Shown here: positions 1 to 12,100 of the stretch, one piece after another | Layout: the number at the start of each line of letters is the position of its first letter | How positions within the stretch are numbered: position 1 is the stretch's first letter | Source: Isoetes taiwanensis | Lineage: Eukaryota; Streptophyta; Lycopodiopsida; Isoetales; Isoetaceae | DNA length: 64,000 nt | NCBI GenBank assembly: GCA_021234155.1 | Contig: JAJEKV010000140.1 | Location: 1,085,407 to 1,149,406 of the forward strand | Direction of reading: 5' to 3' | The notes under the pieces: generated by a model | Seen by the model: only the letters and a program-made list of their open reading frames with translations | Told to the model about the DNA's origin: nothing | The model's database searches: none | Made by a program: the position numbers and the translations under genes

Positions 1-1090
1 AACTGGGCATGCTTGATGCTATAATCTCCTTGAACATGATTTGTTTGAAAACCAATTTGAAATTACTTTCTATCAAGTCGTTGTATCTTCAAGCATTTGG
101 CAAATAGTTTGGCATAGAACCAATTTATAAAGTAGTCGATGGAGGACATTATTATCATGCTCAAAATCTAGGGGCCATAATTTGTTTGTAATTTGCTCTA
201 TCTCTTAAGACCTTGTCCCCAAGTTTTGGATAGAGTTTACAAGAATTGTTGCATGCATTGATATTATTTCCACTGAACAATTTATCCACTTCCACACTTA
301 CATTTTTAATTTAGTTAAAATTTTTAGCTTAACTATCTATAGTCAATCACCTACTATAAGGGATTGGCTACTTTCTCTTGGCTCGATTGGAGAAACAACA
401 CACGAAATTTAACAATGCTTCGCCTATTTTGGTTGAATGGATGGAACAAGAGCTGCAGGCTGAAGGCAAGCATCAACATCTATTGTTAATCGCAATGGGG
501 CAAGTTCGCTCTTTTTCAGAGCTTTCAACACCCACACAACTAATTGGATTTACTCTTAAGAACATGTTTTGCTAATGGCACTCCTAAAAAAACCACAAAA
601 CCAGAAAAATGTATAATAAATAAAAATATTTTTTTTTTATCTCAAAATCAATTTTTATCTCTTTATCCCATACCAATTCCAATTGGCATTACCACTACCT
701 TGAGTTTTGTTTTGCACTTGACAATAGTTTTAGAATATGCTTCGCAGTCCTGATGCCTCGTCTATTAATGCGGCCTCAATTTTTTATGGCAAGAAACCTA
801 TTACAAAGAAGAAGATAACATTGTTGCAAACAAGTCCCCATCTTAGGTATTTTGCAAAATGTTTTTTGTACTCAACTAAAGAGACTCCAATTGAAGCATA
901 CTAACACTTTGAGAAGAAGCAATCCATGTCCATCAATTATTTAATACAATAAAACTAATTTTTGAACATGAAGACATTTTGGTTAGGCTTAGGGGATATA
1001 ATCAAAATTGCAACAGACTTTCCAAGACATGCTAAAGGTAATGTTGGGCATGCACACATAGCCTACGTTTCAAAAGTTAGATCATATATT
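1..1090. other. No gene recognised
   Basis: AT-rich sequence with only short chance ORFs on both strands. I see no protein motif, splice-consistent exon chain or RNA gene here. The first clear structure is the repeat module that starts near position 1104. Confidence 0.6.
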
Positions 1091-1103
1091 TTTTGCCGCA
1101 CTT

Positions 1104-1760
1104 TATCCCATCGATCCGAGCCCTCAGATCGAAATTCTAGAAGGGGCGAGCATGCATGTCTTGCATCCATGCATGCGATGCATGCCTTCTCTGGTTGGAA
1201 GATTGCTATATTAGGCAAGGTTCTTCATCAACGTCTCATCGGCGCTTCCTCTTCTACCTTATTCTCTATTCTTTGAAACCCCCTCTTCCCTCCCCAATTG
1301 TTTAATGTATTTGTCGCCTGGCACGCATTACCAGCCCCTCTATTTGAAGAGGTTTGTGTTTTATTGTCGCGTGGCACGCGTGATCAGCCCCTCCACTTTG
1401 GGAGGTTTGTTTTGTCACATTTTTTCTAGTGTTGGTGATGTGTCGGTACAGGTTGGGAAGCGGCAGCAGCTTCGACTTCTCCATTCGTGGGCTTTGGGAG
1501 TGAATTCTCAGCCTTACGTTTGTCCAAGCCCCTTGCCGAAGGCTTATCACTAGGGTTTTTCCTCGAAAACCCGAAAGGGCGGGGTTTTTTAATCCCAGTG
1601 ATAAGCTTTCGGCAGGTACATAAACCAAACATCTATTAGCATTGTATTTCATGGGGTCCAAGTTATATAATTGGATATTTCCTTTATTTTTCTTCGTGGG
1701 TAGTTCGCATGTGTGCGGCAACCCACTATCCACCATTGTAGAAAATGGCTTCAAAACCTA
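1104..1760 (+). repeat. YR-element 3' module, copy A
   Basis: This copy is oriented with YR sense on the plus strand, opposite to copies B-E. It opens with the palindromic site at about 1108-1140 (GATCC, spacer GAGCCCTC, AGATC) and then a C/T-rich tract. A long hairpin follows at 1531-1616: the arms are about 24 nt with two mismatches and one bulge, and the inner loop has CCC-GAAA-GGG. The tail from 1617 to about 1750 aligns by eye with the reverse complement of copy B (13.8-13.92 kb), sharing for example GGCAGGTACA, AACATCTAT and CATTGTAGAAAA. No recombinase coding sequence is attached. It is probably a solo or truncated 3' end. Confidence 0.6.
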
Positions 1761-1850
1761 CAATCTATGTTTTTACACATTAATGCTTGCACACACAAGG
1801 CATTGCAAACATGAACCTCCCCACTGTTATCGAACCTCTTGACTCCCTCC

Positions 1851-1956
1851 CCACTTCATTTGTCTTTCTCTATTTTGCCAAAAGCTACATCATAGTTAAT
1901 TTTTTCCCACTTCACTGTCTTTCTCTATTTTGCAAAAAGCTACATCATAGTTAATT
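1851..1956. repeat. Tandem duplication, 56-bp unit
   Basis: Two adjacent near-identical copies of a unit beginning CCACTTCA and containing AAAGCTACATCATAGTTAAT (1851-1906 and 1907-1956). Confidence 0.75.
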
Positions 1957-2125
1957 GCGCGTCTAGTAGTTTCCCTTAAGTAAAAACATCTATCCTTTTC
2001 TTTTCTCTATCTTCTTTCTATTTGCATTGTCTACCCTTCCACCCTTCTGTTTCCTAATCGAGCCGCCTCTGAACACCTATACCACCCCAAGCCTGCCATA
2101 CTGCTCGTTTTTTTTTTTAAGGAAC

Positions 2126-2280
2126 TTACCGAGAACGCCTTTCCCACGGATGAGAACGTCGTTCGAAATGACGTTTCCAATAACAAACGGTCCGAAACCG
2201 GAACTTGGCATTCCAAGAACGTAGAACCCTAAAGAACGCATTCCGAAACGGGAACGCGTTCAGAATGGCATTCCCGGTAA
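2126..2280. mobile_element. Small inverted-repeat element (possible MITE)
   Basis: The ends are imperfect inverted repeats of roughly 20 bp: TTACCGAGAACGCC at the left matches the reverse complement of the right end, TTACCGGGAATGCC. The interior is dense in GAACG/CGTTC and GGAAC/GTTCC words, so it folds on itself repeatedly. I could not define a target-site duplication. It may be a hAT-like MITE, or simply a self-complementary sequence. Confidence 0.35.
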
Positions 2281-2546
2281 CTATGCTCAAGACTGAGCCT
2301 ATGACGTAATGACATTCCTATTATTTTATGAATCAGTTATTATTACAATATATAGACTATCTACGTGTATGCTAGCTTAAATACATTTTATGTACTACAA
2401 TAATATGTTCATGAACACAAAATAAGCCAACATCTCTAGTTCTACTTGAGTTGCACAATGTTGACCTGTACAAAAAAATCAATATTTTGTCGGTTTATTA
2501 CGAACTACTTAAATTTCAAGCAAACCAAAAGAAATCAACTTCACAC

Positions 2547-4256
2547 CTAAAATTGCTCACAAAATGGCCGCAAATCTAGTTCGTGGGTCCACGCACTTTT
2601 GTCTTGCATATGAAGTTGCCAATATGCCTCCGCAATAGCATCAGGATTCATCTTAGATCCTCCGCTGTCGTAGTCTCTATAAATGAAACATGCCTTTTAT
2701 CATTTAGAAGAGATGTATAACTTCCAACCCATTCAAACTAATACCAAAAGGCTTACTTTTTCGTATTTATTATCCCATCAATGAGGACATGTACAACATG
2801 AATTCCTTGAGGTTGATATTCCCTAGCTAAACATTGAGACAATGCCCTAATTGCAAACTTCCCGCATGCTAAAGGAAAAAAAAAAGAAGATAAGCACGCT
2901 AATATACTAGTATTAGAAGCAAGAAAAACAAAAATGTAGTGATCATAAAGAATGATATTACCGAAACTTGAAAAGCCATTCTTCCCCCTAATAGCAGCTG
3001 TTGCACCTGTAAATAGAGTTGTGCCTCTTTTTCTCTCTAACATTCCTGGAATCACCTGAAGTTATATTATTAATCTCACTAGCAAAAGACAACTGTCTTG
3101 CTTTGCCTTTTCGTAGAGGGCAAGGTGCAGATACTTTTTTTGGACATCACACTCAAGGTCCTAGGTTCCGTATACGTCATATGCAATACCCAAACAAATG
3201 TTACCTGTTGTAGACAATGAAAAGCCCCCATTGAAGGCATGACAAGGCCCTGCTGGAACATCTCAACACTGGTTTCCATAAATTTTGGAGGCGGCCAGGT
3301 TAATGGAGCGCCAATGTTATACACCTGCCCAAGATCCAATCTTAAACAAATGGTGATTTCATTTGGATAAATAGTAACTTGGTTAGACTAGAAACTCTGT
3401 ACTGAGAAAACTGACCAACACTTCCACAGGACCCAGCGAATGTACTGCTTCAAATGCTTCGTTAATACTCTTGTGATCTGCACAGTCTATTCGTATAGCA
3501 GCGACTTGTGCTTTCGACTCTTTCTCTACAATCTCTTCAGCCAATTTCATCAGCTTATCTGTGAAAAATAAGTAAGGTTACTTCTGTTACAAAAGCACTG
3601 TAAGAGAATCATATGCGAAAACAAAACAAACGGTCCTTTTCTTGCCCATTTGGTCTGACAATCCTTCTTATTGAAGACATGTAAAATGAATCTGGCTTCT
3701 TACACCCATGACAGCTCAGAAGTTTCTAGAGTAGGCTGATAAACGGTCATGGCGCATGAGGAGATGGTGGACAAGTTGTTAGCACCGTTTAATGGAAGAA
3801 AAACAGGGCACAACAACTTGATCCAGATATTTCGAGAGTCTAAATGTATGCATAATGTCAATTTGCAAATGTTGCTAGCTGTCTTGATACTTCTTTCATC
3901 CTGCTATGCATTAGGCGTGAAAAAACGAATTTTAAATCAGGGATCGAGAGGAAGATCTCAGAGAAAACCTGCTAATACTTCTTCTTGTTACATACCAAAG
4001 AAGCTACATGTGAATGAGAAAATGAAAGAGAAAAAAACTTGGGGAACAGAAGAAATGACATACCGAGATTTCGAGCAAGGATAGCTACGGTAAATCCCTC
4101 TCGAGCAAAACGGCGGGCAAGGGAGAGGCCTAATCCCGGCCCAACTCCGACGATTACAGCTACGCCACGGCCTGTAGAGAGGGGTGCGGCATGACGCTGC
4201 ATTCCGGCTATGGCGCCTATTGCACTCCATTTTTGGGCCTGAATCCGGCGGTCCAT
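2547..4256 (-). CDS. Atypical short-chain dehydrogenase/reductase (6 exons)
   Basis: A 263-residue protein predicted from six exons: 4256-4064, 3558-3416, 3324-3205, 3055-2962, 2868-2757 and 2676-2547. All five introns are GT..AG (80-505 nt) and every phase joins in frame to a TAG stop, so the gene looks intact. The Rossmann glycine motif is VGVGPGLG at residues 36-43, after a roughly 30-residue N-terminal extension that might be a targeting sequence. The NNAG-like strand is YNIGA (114-118). The usual catalytic YxxxK reads F183-A-C-G-K187, and the expected serine lies in GATAA (about 169-173), so Ser and Tyr are replaced while Lys remains. Such substitutions occur in divergent SDRs with a conserved DG..(I/N) strand (here IDGIIN). 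It presumably binds NAD(P); the substrate is unknown. No start upstream of 4256 was preferred, because exon 1 is short and this ATG precedes the Rossmann fold at normal spacing. Confidence 0.85.
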
Positions 4257-5668
4257 ACTAAAAAGAAAAAAGCGTAACGTTGCTTCGTTGGCGCCGTATA
4301 ATCTTCTTCGTTACAGCTCTACACATATAGATGCACACACTTTATAAACTGAACTAAATCGAATAGATGCACATATATTTTATAAATTGAACTAAATCGA
4401 ATTGACCTCAACTGAATTTAATTTACATCTACACCTCCAAGCCCGTCGCCTCTCTCGCTCCGTCGCCTCTCTCGCTCGGCAATACAAGTATCTCAACCCC
4501 GTCGAAGTCAAAGGACCACCCGTCCTCAATGAGTAATACGAGTATCTAGAATCGCCTCACTAGCATCCTTCAGCATGCACTTCTATTGTTGGACTCCCCG
4601 CCCTACTAGGCATATGTCGAGTTGAAATAGTTTTTATGATTATTAAGAGTCCATGTTCATCCCACTTCCTGTCCTTGTCCTTGTGTGTCCTACTCCATCA
4701 TTACTTTGACAAAAGTTATCAACCATTTGTGACAAATGACCTGTAAATGGTGTAGTCTAGTGTGACACTAGATTGCCCTAGATTCGTCGAGCCGCCAAAA
4801 TTTTTTCACATCAAAAAGATATTTTTGTTAAAGTTCATCACGTGCAGGGATAACTTGATGCAACGTAAATGCCAATATGTTTGATGCTTTTATGGAAAAG
4901 AGAAGAGGAGATTAACCCTCCCCTCAAGCAAATCATGGTAAATAATCCTTATGAAAAATAACCCTCGAGGCTGGGAGGCCGAGACGATTATTTGCCATGA
5001 TCTGAGAGAGGGGAGGGTTGACCTCTCATAACCCTTTGTCCTAAAAAATTATCTTGATCTGATCGTTGCTCACCATGAAATCAAATAAGAATATTCTGTA
5101 TAACCTCTAGAACTTGGTTCGGGAAATTCCCTAGAAGCCTTATAAGCTGTTGTGTGGAATTGAAATTTCACAGTATAGCTTAGAAATAGTAGGAAATTTT
5201 CCTGCTAAATTAGTCATTTTTCTTAGTACTTCCAGCAAAAACGAAGGAAGAGTATAATTGGTAGGTTAACCTAGATCCAACAAGAAATCTGTCGATTATA
5301 ACCAAAAAACTTTCCGAACCAAGCTCTAGAATATTCTTTTTCTAAAAGTATGCTAAAGATTATTGTGATAATCTTTAGAATATGCTCGTTTTTATTGAAT
5401 ATTCTACAAATTATTGTAATAATCTTCTCAGACAAGGGTTAAGGATATATAGTACACATGCTTGAAGTAAATGCCAATATGATGATTCATGGAAATAAGA
5501 GAAGTGAGTATGCTACAATGCATATACATATTGTCGATGTCATCAAAGAAGAAGGAAAGAAGAGTCATTCCTCATTATCGAAATTGTATGGTTTTGCTTA
5601 CATACGAATCTTCTTAACATATATAATTATATTAGCGGGAGGAATCTTTGGTCCCGCAGCTTCTTCGT
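4257..5668. other. Intergenic; 40-bp inverted repeat and 17-bp duplication
   Basis: Nothing coding was recognised. A 17-bp unit (CGTCGCCTCTCTCGCTC) is duplicated exactly at 4444-4477, upstream of the SDR gene. Arms of about 40 bp at 4908-4947 and 4986-5025 form an imperfect inverted repeat (CAACCCTCCCCTC, ATCATGG, AAATAATC shared). About 50 bp around GTAAATGCCAATATG recurs directly at about 4864 and 5467, bracketing the inverted repeat at a distance. This could be a decayed small transposon. Confidence 0.4.
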
Positions 5669-5726
5669 CACGACCACGGAATTAGCGACAGGTAAACCAC
5701 GACCACGGAATTATCGACAGGCAAAC
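5669..5726. repeat. Tandem duplication, 29-bp unit
   Basis: Two copies of a unit starting CACGACCACGGAATTA, at 5669-5697 and 5698-5726, differing at two or three positions. Confidence 0.8.
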
Positions 5727-6077
5727 CGGATAACGGATAATGTTGAAGCAGATATCTGTGTCTGCTGCGGAGACATATGTGCAATAGTTGGCAGCTTCGG
5801 AATGGGTTGTGACATGCATAAATAGCTTCCTTTAACTACCGGGTTGGATTCAAGGGCGAAGAAGGTATGTCTGTCTATTGTGGTTTCTCTTTCTGCTAAG
5901 TTATTCATACAGAAGACTTCGATTTCTTTGATTCTGTGTAATTGGAGTTACGGTTGTAGGTTCGGGATGTCTTTTATCAAATGCATATCTTGACTACTTG
6001 AAAAACCGAGATAATGCATGCTGAGCGTGATTTGAGCAACTCAACCTTTGGTAGTCGCCGTCTGCAAAACTCTAAAA

Positions 6078-8173
6078 GCTTTTGGAAAGGTTAAAGGTTG
6101 GAACTTGGGTCGTGCACACCAGCCAGAATTGGATTTTGCCCCGGTACTATACAAATACAAGCTCGCTATTTGCCCGTGAGATCCGGGCGACCGCAAACCG
6201 CTTGCTTTTCCAGGTAACAAATAGCTCATGTTCTTTTGTTCTTTAGTTCCTTACAGTGAATCTCAGAAGTCTCAGAAGCCTGGCTATGTTGATAATGGCT
6301 ATGGATGAGGTTGGCCAGGTTAGGATCTGCAACAACATATAAAGCATTGTTATGCGAATGAACATTTTCTAGAGGTGCCTCATATCAATTTGCATTCATT
6401 TCAAATGTTCTGTTTTATAAGTAGCTTTACTGTTTTAGTTCTCTGAAGTTCATGCATTGCTTTTATGCCCCTAAGCACAGGGACAGGTATTTAAATTCGT
6501 TCTCTACATGCTATGAATAATGCACTCTTTGTTGTCTTGCAGGTCTTGCCGTATGTCAAGATGCCAATGGAAAGGGAATGATTGGATTTGATCCTGAAAG
6601 TTTTATTCTCATAGGTATCTATCAAACGTTCCTTATATGAGTGATGGTGGAATCATATTGGCTTGAGTTAAGACACGTAAAATATTTGCTATTGATATTT
6701 TTCTGCATGCTATTTTGCTCTCTGTCATGCCATTTGTTACTTATAGATGTCTATTCTGTGCATCATATCATGAATTTTATAAAATAGGATGTTGTGTTCC
6801 AGAATAAATCATTTGCATCATGCAAGTAAGAATTAGTCATTTGTATCATGCAAGTAAGAATTGGTCCTCCCTGTATACTATCTTACACATTGCAGGTTAA
6901 CTAAACTGCATATGTTAACATCTGCATGAATGAAAGACCTACGGAATGCTACGACTATTTATTTATCATCTACTAATGGCAGGCCAAGAGAAGCATTGAG
7001 AAAGTTTGGTAGGCTGGCTTAAGAGCGTTGTTTTAAAGCGCTCTTACATAATCCGTCTTCTTGCAGCTCAGATTTTTCAAAATGATCATTGCTTTTATCC
7101 TGCTCGTGGGTTGTCAGATCTATTTGCTTTTGGAAAGGTTCTGGCTGGAACTTGGGGGCTGTGCACACCCAGCAAAATCGGATTTTGCCTTGGGTACTAT
7201 ACAAATACAAGCTCTGCTATTTGCCACAGATCTGGGCGACTACAAACCGCTTGCTTTTCCAGGTAACAAATAGCTCATGTTCTTTTGTTCTTTAGTTCCT
7301 TACAGTGAATCTCAGAAGTCTCAGAAGCCTGGCTATGTTGATAATGGCTATGGATGAGGTTGGCCAGGTTAGGATCTGCAAGAACATATAGAGCATTGTT
7401 ATGCGAATGAACATTTTCTAGAGGTGTCTCATATCAATTTGCATTCATCTCAAATGTTCTGTTTTATAAGTAGCTTTACTGTTTTAGTTCTCTGAAGTTC
7501 ATGCATTGCTTTTATGCCCCTAAGCACAGGGACAGGTATTTAAATTCGTTCTCTACATGCTATGAATAATGCACTCTTTGTTGTCTTGCAGGTCTTGCCG
7601 TATGTCAAGATGCCAATGGAAAGGGAATGATTGGATTTGATCCTGAAAGTTTTATTCTCATAGGTATCTATCAAACGTTCCTTATATGAGTGATGGTGGA
7701 ATCATATTGGCTTGAGTTAAGACACGTAAAATATTTGCTATTGATATTTTTCTGCATGCTATTTTGCTCTCTGTCATGCCATTTGTTACTTATAGATGTC
7801 TATTATGTGCATCATATCATGAATTTTATAAAATAGGATGTTGTGTTCCAGAATAAATCATTTGCATCATGCAAGTAAGAATTAGTCATTTGTATCATGC
7901 AAGTAAGAATTGGTCCTCCCTGTATATTATCTTATACATTGCAGGTTAACTAAACTGCATATGTTAACATCTGCATGAATGAAAGACCTACGGAATGCTA
8001 TGACTATTTATTTATCATCTACTAATGGCAGGCAAGAGAAGCATTGAGAAAGTTTGGTAGGCTGGCTTAAGAGCGTTGTTTTAAAGCGCTCTTACATAAT
8101 CCGTCTTCTTGCAGCTCAGATTTTTCAAAATGATCATTGCGTTTATCCTGCTCGTGGGTTGTCAGATCTATTT
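6078..8173. repeat. 1.05-kb tandem duplication with exon-like segments
   Basis: Two units of about 1048 bp (6078-7125 and 7126-8173) are nearly identical through most of their length; for example AGGTAACAAATAGCTCATG is at 6212 and 7261. The breakpoint word GCTTTT occurs at all three boundaries. Each unit holds two segments that look like plant exons on the plus strand: one ending at the donor CCAG/GTAACA (7262 in unit 2), and one of 72 nt from 7592 to 7663 flanked by TTGCAG and ATAG/GTAT. I do not recognise the encoded peptides. Unit 1 has small indels in the first exon-like segment that disrupt its reading frame, so at least that copy is decaying. Confidence 0.8.
7592..7663 (+). other. Exon-like segment, unidentified gene
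   Basis: Flanked by a polypyrimidine-TTGCAG acceptor and an AG/GTATCT donor. It reads openly as LAVCQDANGKGMIGFDPESF in one frame. The same segment occurs at 6544-6615 in the first duplicate. No family recognised. It may belong to a host gene whose other exons lie near 7126-7262, or be a captured or duplicated fragment. Confidence 0.3.
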
Positions 8174-8179
8174 GCTTTT

Positions 8180-9350
8180 GTAAGTATAAGGTCATGTGTG
8201 CTGTATCCGATAACATAAAACTCTTTTAGTCAAGACTATGAGTAATGCTTGGTGTAACAGATTTTCAGAATATGGAGCATGCCTTATATGAATGCTTGTG
8301 ATTCTTCTGTTAAACTCTCGGGTATATAGCCAAGACAAGGGTCATCAAATCCTTTGCGCAAGTACTAGTACATAATGCAAATAAGTGCTCCTATGTACTA
8401 GGTAGAAAATGTTCATAATAACCATGTATTGGCACTTATTCTACCCAAATTGATGGAGAATGAGCTGACATGTTGCTACACATACTGCAGTAACTTATTG
8501 GGGGATCCCAAAATGGTCAGCAAAGGGTTTCTTAGCTAGATGAAAAACAGAGCGTAACACTTTCACAATTTCGAGTTTCTATTTTGAAACAACACTTTCA
8601 CAATTTCGAAGTTTCTATTTTTTGAAACAATGTCCATTGTTTATGCACAAATCAAAGATGAAGTTTCTATATCCCCATATGCCCCAACATCCGCACATAT
8701 GGCACAAGATACAAACATATTTCAAAAAGTGTTCACATTGCAATAGTCGAAGTTCTAGATTTCATATGATTAAGTTCTAGATTTCATATGTTAAACCTAT
8801 TTACGGCTTGACTTTATCTAGGAAAATTTTGAGGAACCCCAAGGGGAATTGAAATCTTGAATCTTCATAATAAAATCTTTAATAAGCTAACGCAATGCAA
8901 AGGTGCTGTGAGGGGAATATGACAACAATCATGGAGATTTTAGTCTCAAACCTTAGGCTAGTCTCAACTTTAGAACTTAATATCTTGATTTTTAAATTTC
9001 TCAAATTCCAAGGTCGAATTAGATACTAGATGAACCGTTGGAAGACGAACGAAATCTTGATAGAATCTCGACAAATCTTGCAATAACAAACCACTTGAAG
9101 AATTTGGAGGAATCTAGGAGAATTTTGATAAAGTATGGGAAATCTGAAGGGAATCTTAGGGAAACTTATGAGGATCTAGGGGAGTCTTGGGGAATTCAGT
9201 CCCAAACGATATATTTTGTAGCTAGCCTCAAATTTTAGATCTTTGATGTCATAATTTTTAAATATCTTCGCATCGCAAGGATGTCCAGAATTGAGATCTA
9301 TTCGACTTAGCATAAAACTTCTTTTGCAGCGAGTTGGAGAAGAGAAATGT
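8180..9350. other. No gene recognised
   Basis: AT-rich sequence. From about 9030 to 9220 the plus strand is purine-biased, with repeated words such as GGAATCT and GGGGA, giving chance ORFs. No conserved protein or RNA seen. Confidence 0.5.
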
Positions 9351-9352
9351 TC

Positions 9353-9372
9353 CGGCGGCCGCAAGGCCGCCG
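9353..9372. other. Perfect 8-bp GC hairpin with GCAA loop
   Basis: CGGCGGCC and GGCCGCCG are separated by GCAA. This is a strong local hairpin in an otherwise AT-rich stretch. There is no T run directly after it, and in a plant genome no terminator role should be assumed. Confidence 0.7.
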
Positions 9373-9839
9373 CGATAAATTTATTGTATATATAAAGAAG
9401 GGGAAAAACTTGTCATACATAAAATTCATAAATAGGAAAAATCTTTGTTTGTCATCTATGATATCGATGTAACAACTTTGTGCATTGAATTATAAAGTTT
9501 TCTTTGTCTCATCCTCCCTAACAAGTTGAATGCAATTACGTTTGCAAATGTATAAGTTTTTTTGTTTGGGGAAAAAAGTTTTATTTAAAAATAAGGGATT
9601 TTTGTACATGATTTTTTTATTTTTATCAAACCAGCCATCATGTATAACACAACGAAAAGGTGCTCACATCCTTCGGAAAACCCCCCATTGAGGAACTGGG
9701 GGACTCGAGAGCAATGGGTTAGTTTCTTTGCAATGGGGAATAATTGAACATAAGGGGGGATTTTTGAACAAAAAGGGTATATTCTAATGGGGGAATTAGT
9801 AGAAATAGGGGATTGCAAATGCACTTTGAGGTTTCTAAG

Positions 9840-10060
9840 AAAGAGGGGTTGTGTCCAAGGGGAATTTGCGAATGGATTTGGGTATTTAAAAAAAAAAAAA
9901 AACTGGTTCAAAAAAGAAAATTGCAAATGGATTGGGGTATTTTCAAAAAAGAGGGATTGGTTCAAAAGGGAATTTGCAAATGGATTGTGGAATATTTAAA
10001 TAACAGGGGATTGAGTGAAAGGGGAATTACTGAAAACACAGAGGATTGCAATAAATACCA
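9840..10060. repeat. Degenerate minisatellite
   Basis: Several imperfect copies of a unit of roughly 50-60 bp of the form GGATTGGTTCAAAAG-GGAATTTGCAAATGGATTGGGGTATTT, with A-rich expansions. The repeat composition creates ORFs on both strands (9585-9965 minus, 9787-10091 plus) that should not be called genes. Confidence 0.7.
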
Positions 10061-10099
10061 CGGCATTTTCAAACAAAAGAGTAAATGTTAATTAAAAGT

Positions 10100-10920
10100 A
10101 AATTTATGGTTGCATTTCAAATGGTCAGATGTAAATGGCAGATCATCTCATACGCCAAAGCCTTACGTTCATGATGTGGAATACTCCATCTTCAAGGCGG
10201 TTTAATCCAAAGAAAGAATCATGCCTGCGCCACAAAATGATGCGGCCAAACTTTTTGTGCATCAAACGAATATGCCAAATCTGATCCATCATTTTGTTGC
10301 ATAAAGTCTTTGAAGTAGTGTATTGGGGAAGCTTTTAAATGTTTGGGTGGTTTGAAAGATTTTTGCATGGTCTTTTTGGAAAAGCTTTCATCGCACCTGC
10401 ACTTCTATTTTTGGTGCTTTGATTTGGTACATGGGTAGCGGAATATGGGCTCCTATTCTTGGAGGAGCAATCGGTCGCAAATGGCAATGGAGAGACGACA
10501 ATCCATCCTTGTGAAAAAATCCGGTTCTTGCGAAAAAACCAGTTTCACAGTCCATTTCTTGTGAAAAAATCAGATGTTTTATACTTTTTATTTGTAACTG
10601 ATTGGGATTACCAGGGTTCGACTCCCCGGCCAGTAGATCTGCTTCGTTCAACATTTTTGTTCAGCATTTTATGTTTCTTGCTTCTGGATCTGCATAGATC
10701 TATTTATGTTTTTGTTCTTGTTGCTTCTTGTTCTTCTATGCTTGTTTATGTTTATTACTTCTTGCTATATTCCGGTTTTGCACCTTAGATCTGATGTAGT
10801 GCTTTAATTTCGATTCCAGATTGGAGCAGATCTTCAACGAATTAATTACCTGGTTTATCTATCATCGGATTGAAGATTCTGCTCTGTTTGAAGCTCTACA
10901 TGTATTTATGCATGTAGACG
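10100..10920. other. No gene recognised
   Basis: AT-rich. It contains a short box at 10614-10626 (GGGTTCGACTCCC) resembling the T-arm/B-box of tRNA-derived SINEs, but no A-box or cloverleaf could be built upstream. Confidence 0.45.
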
Positions 10921-11049
10921 TATTCATTGTTTAAACTTGCCAATTATAATCCATTGGTTCAGTTGGAAAAAGACATAAGATTAAGGTATGGGTTAGACAT
11001 AAGTTATAAGTTTGGGGAAAAAAATGTTGACATCAAATATGAAATGAGG

Positions 11050-11092
11050 AAACATCAAACATCAAATATCGAATATCAAATATCAAACATCT
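11050..11092. repeat. ATCAAAT/ATCAAAC microsatellite
   Basis: About six imperfect copies of a 7-8 bp unit (AACATCA, AATATCA). Confidence 0.8.
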
Positions 11093-11099
11093 ACGAAAA

Positions 11100-12100
11100 A
11101 ATTCAAGCGAAAATCCTTGGCGCTCAGAATATCTTTGCCGCTCATTTCTGCTCGTGAATATATTAGTCAGTGGGGTGGCCATCATGGCCCTCGTCATAGC
11201 CAGAAGCTGTTGGATCTCCAAGCTGGGATGCAGCGTACTCCAAAATCTCTGTCTCAAGAGCCAATTATTCCGTCTGTCTTTGGAGCTAATTTTCGGCATT
11301 CAAGGTATATGAATAGCCTTATCACTTGCATTCTTGCTCTATTCTTCTTGTATTTCATCATGCAATGCAGGAATTGGCTATGGCAGTCGTAAAGGTGCTC
11401 AAGATTTGCTCCAACTTGGCAGGACAAGACATGGCACATATGTTCATGTTTTACTTCTTATTTTTCCTTAGTTTTGCCATATGGTTAGAATCTGCAAGTA
11501 GCGCAAAGACTTCTTTCTCAAGAAAGAGTCGTGCAATGCTAGAAATCAACAAACAGTTGGACGGCATCAACAGGCAACTTGTGAAGAGCAGTAAGGATGT
11601 ACTGTGTAATTATTTACTCCTTTTGGATCCAGAGCCCAGATGGTGATATGATAGACTGTATCCACATCAATCAGCAGCCAGCATTTGATCATCCACTGCT
11701 CCAAAATCACAAGAGTCAGGCGACATAAGTGGACAATCGCATTGATTTATCTCAGATTCCAATGTTTTTCTTGTCCCCAATTTATACATCTGCATCCAGT
11801 CTATTTTCAATGGCTCATCAATTTGATTATATAAGCAGAGATGATCCAAAGATATAAATGAAAAGGATTCTATTCACTTAATATGCAATCTTCTACTCAT
11901 CTTCTCGCAGGCATTGGGCAAGGGAGTCAGTTAGCTACATTAGCAAAAGACGCATTTCCTATTAGCCTGGAATTAAATAGGGAAGGAAATAGAGACATGA
12001 GCAGAAGCTAGTTAATCAATCTGATTTTGGATCCTTGATATCAAGTGACATTGTGGAATTAGCAAGTTATGCACCACCTTTTATAAAAAATGATCGAAGG
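11100..12100 (+). other. Exon-like segments, unidentified
   Basis: Open plus-strand segments near 11160-11300 (ending before an AG/GTATATG donor), 11370-11440 (after TGCAG) and 11910-12000 (after TTCTCGCAG) look like exons of a broken or unrecognised gene. The downstream NBR1-like remnant is on the same strand, so these could belong with it, but I see no sequence match that shows this. Confidence 0.25.

Noticed and set aside
9353-9372. Rho-independent terminator
   Set aside because: The genome is eukaryotic, there is no T tract, and no gene lies upstream.
9585-10091. Overlapping ORFs of 126, 92 and 70 codons on both strands
   Set aside because: They follow the period of a degenerate minisatellite and have simple-sequence composition.
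10590-10640. Possible tRNA or SINE (GGGTTCGACTCCC box)
   Set aside because: Only a B-box-like word; no A-box, acceptor stem or cloverleaf could be formed.
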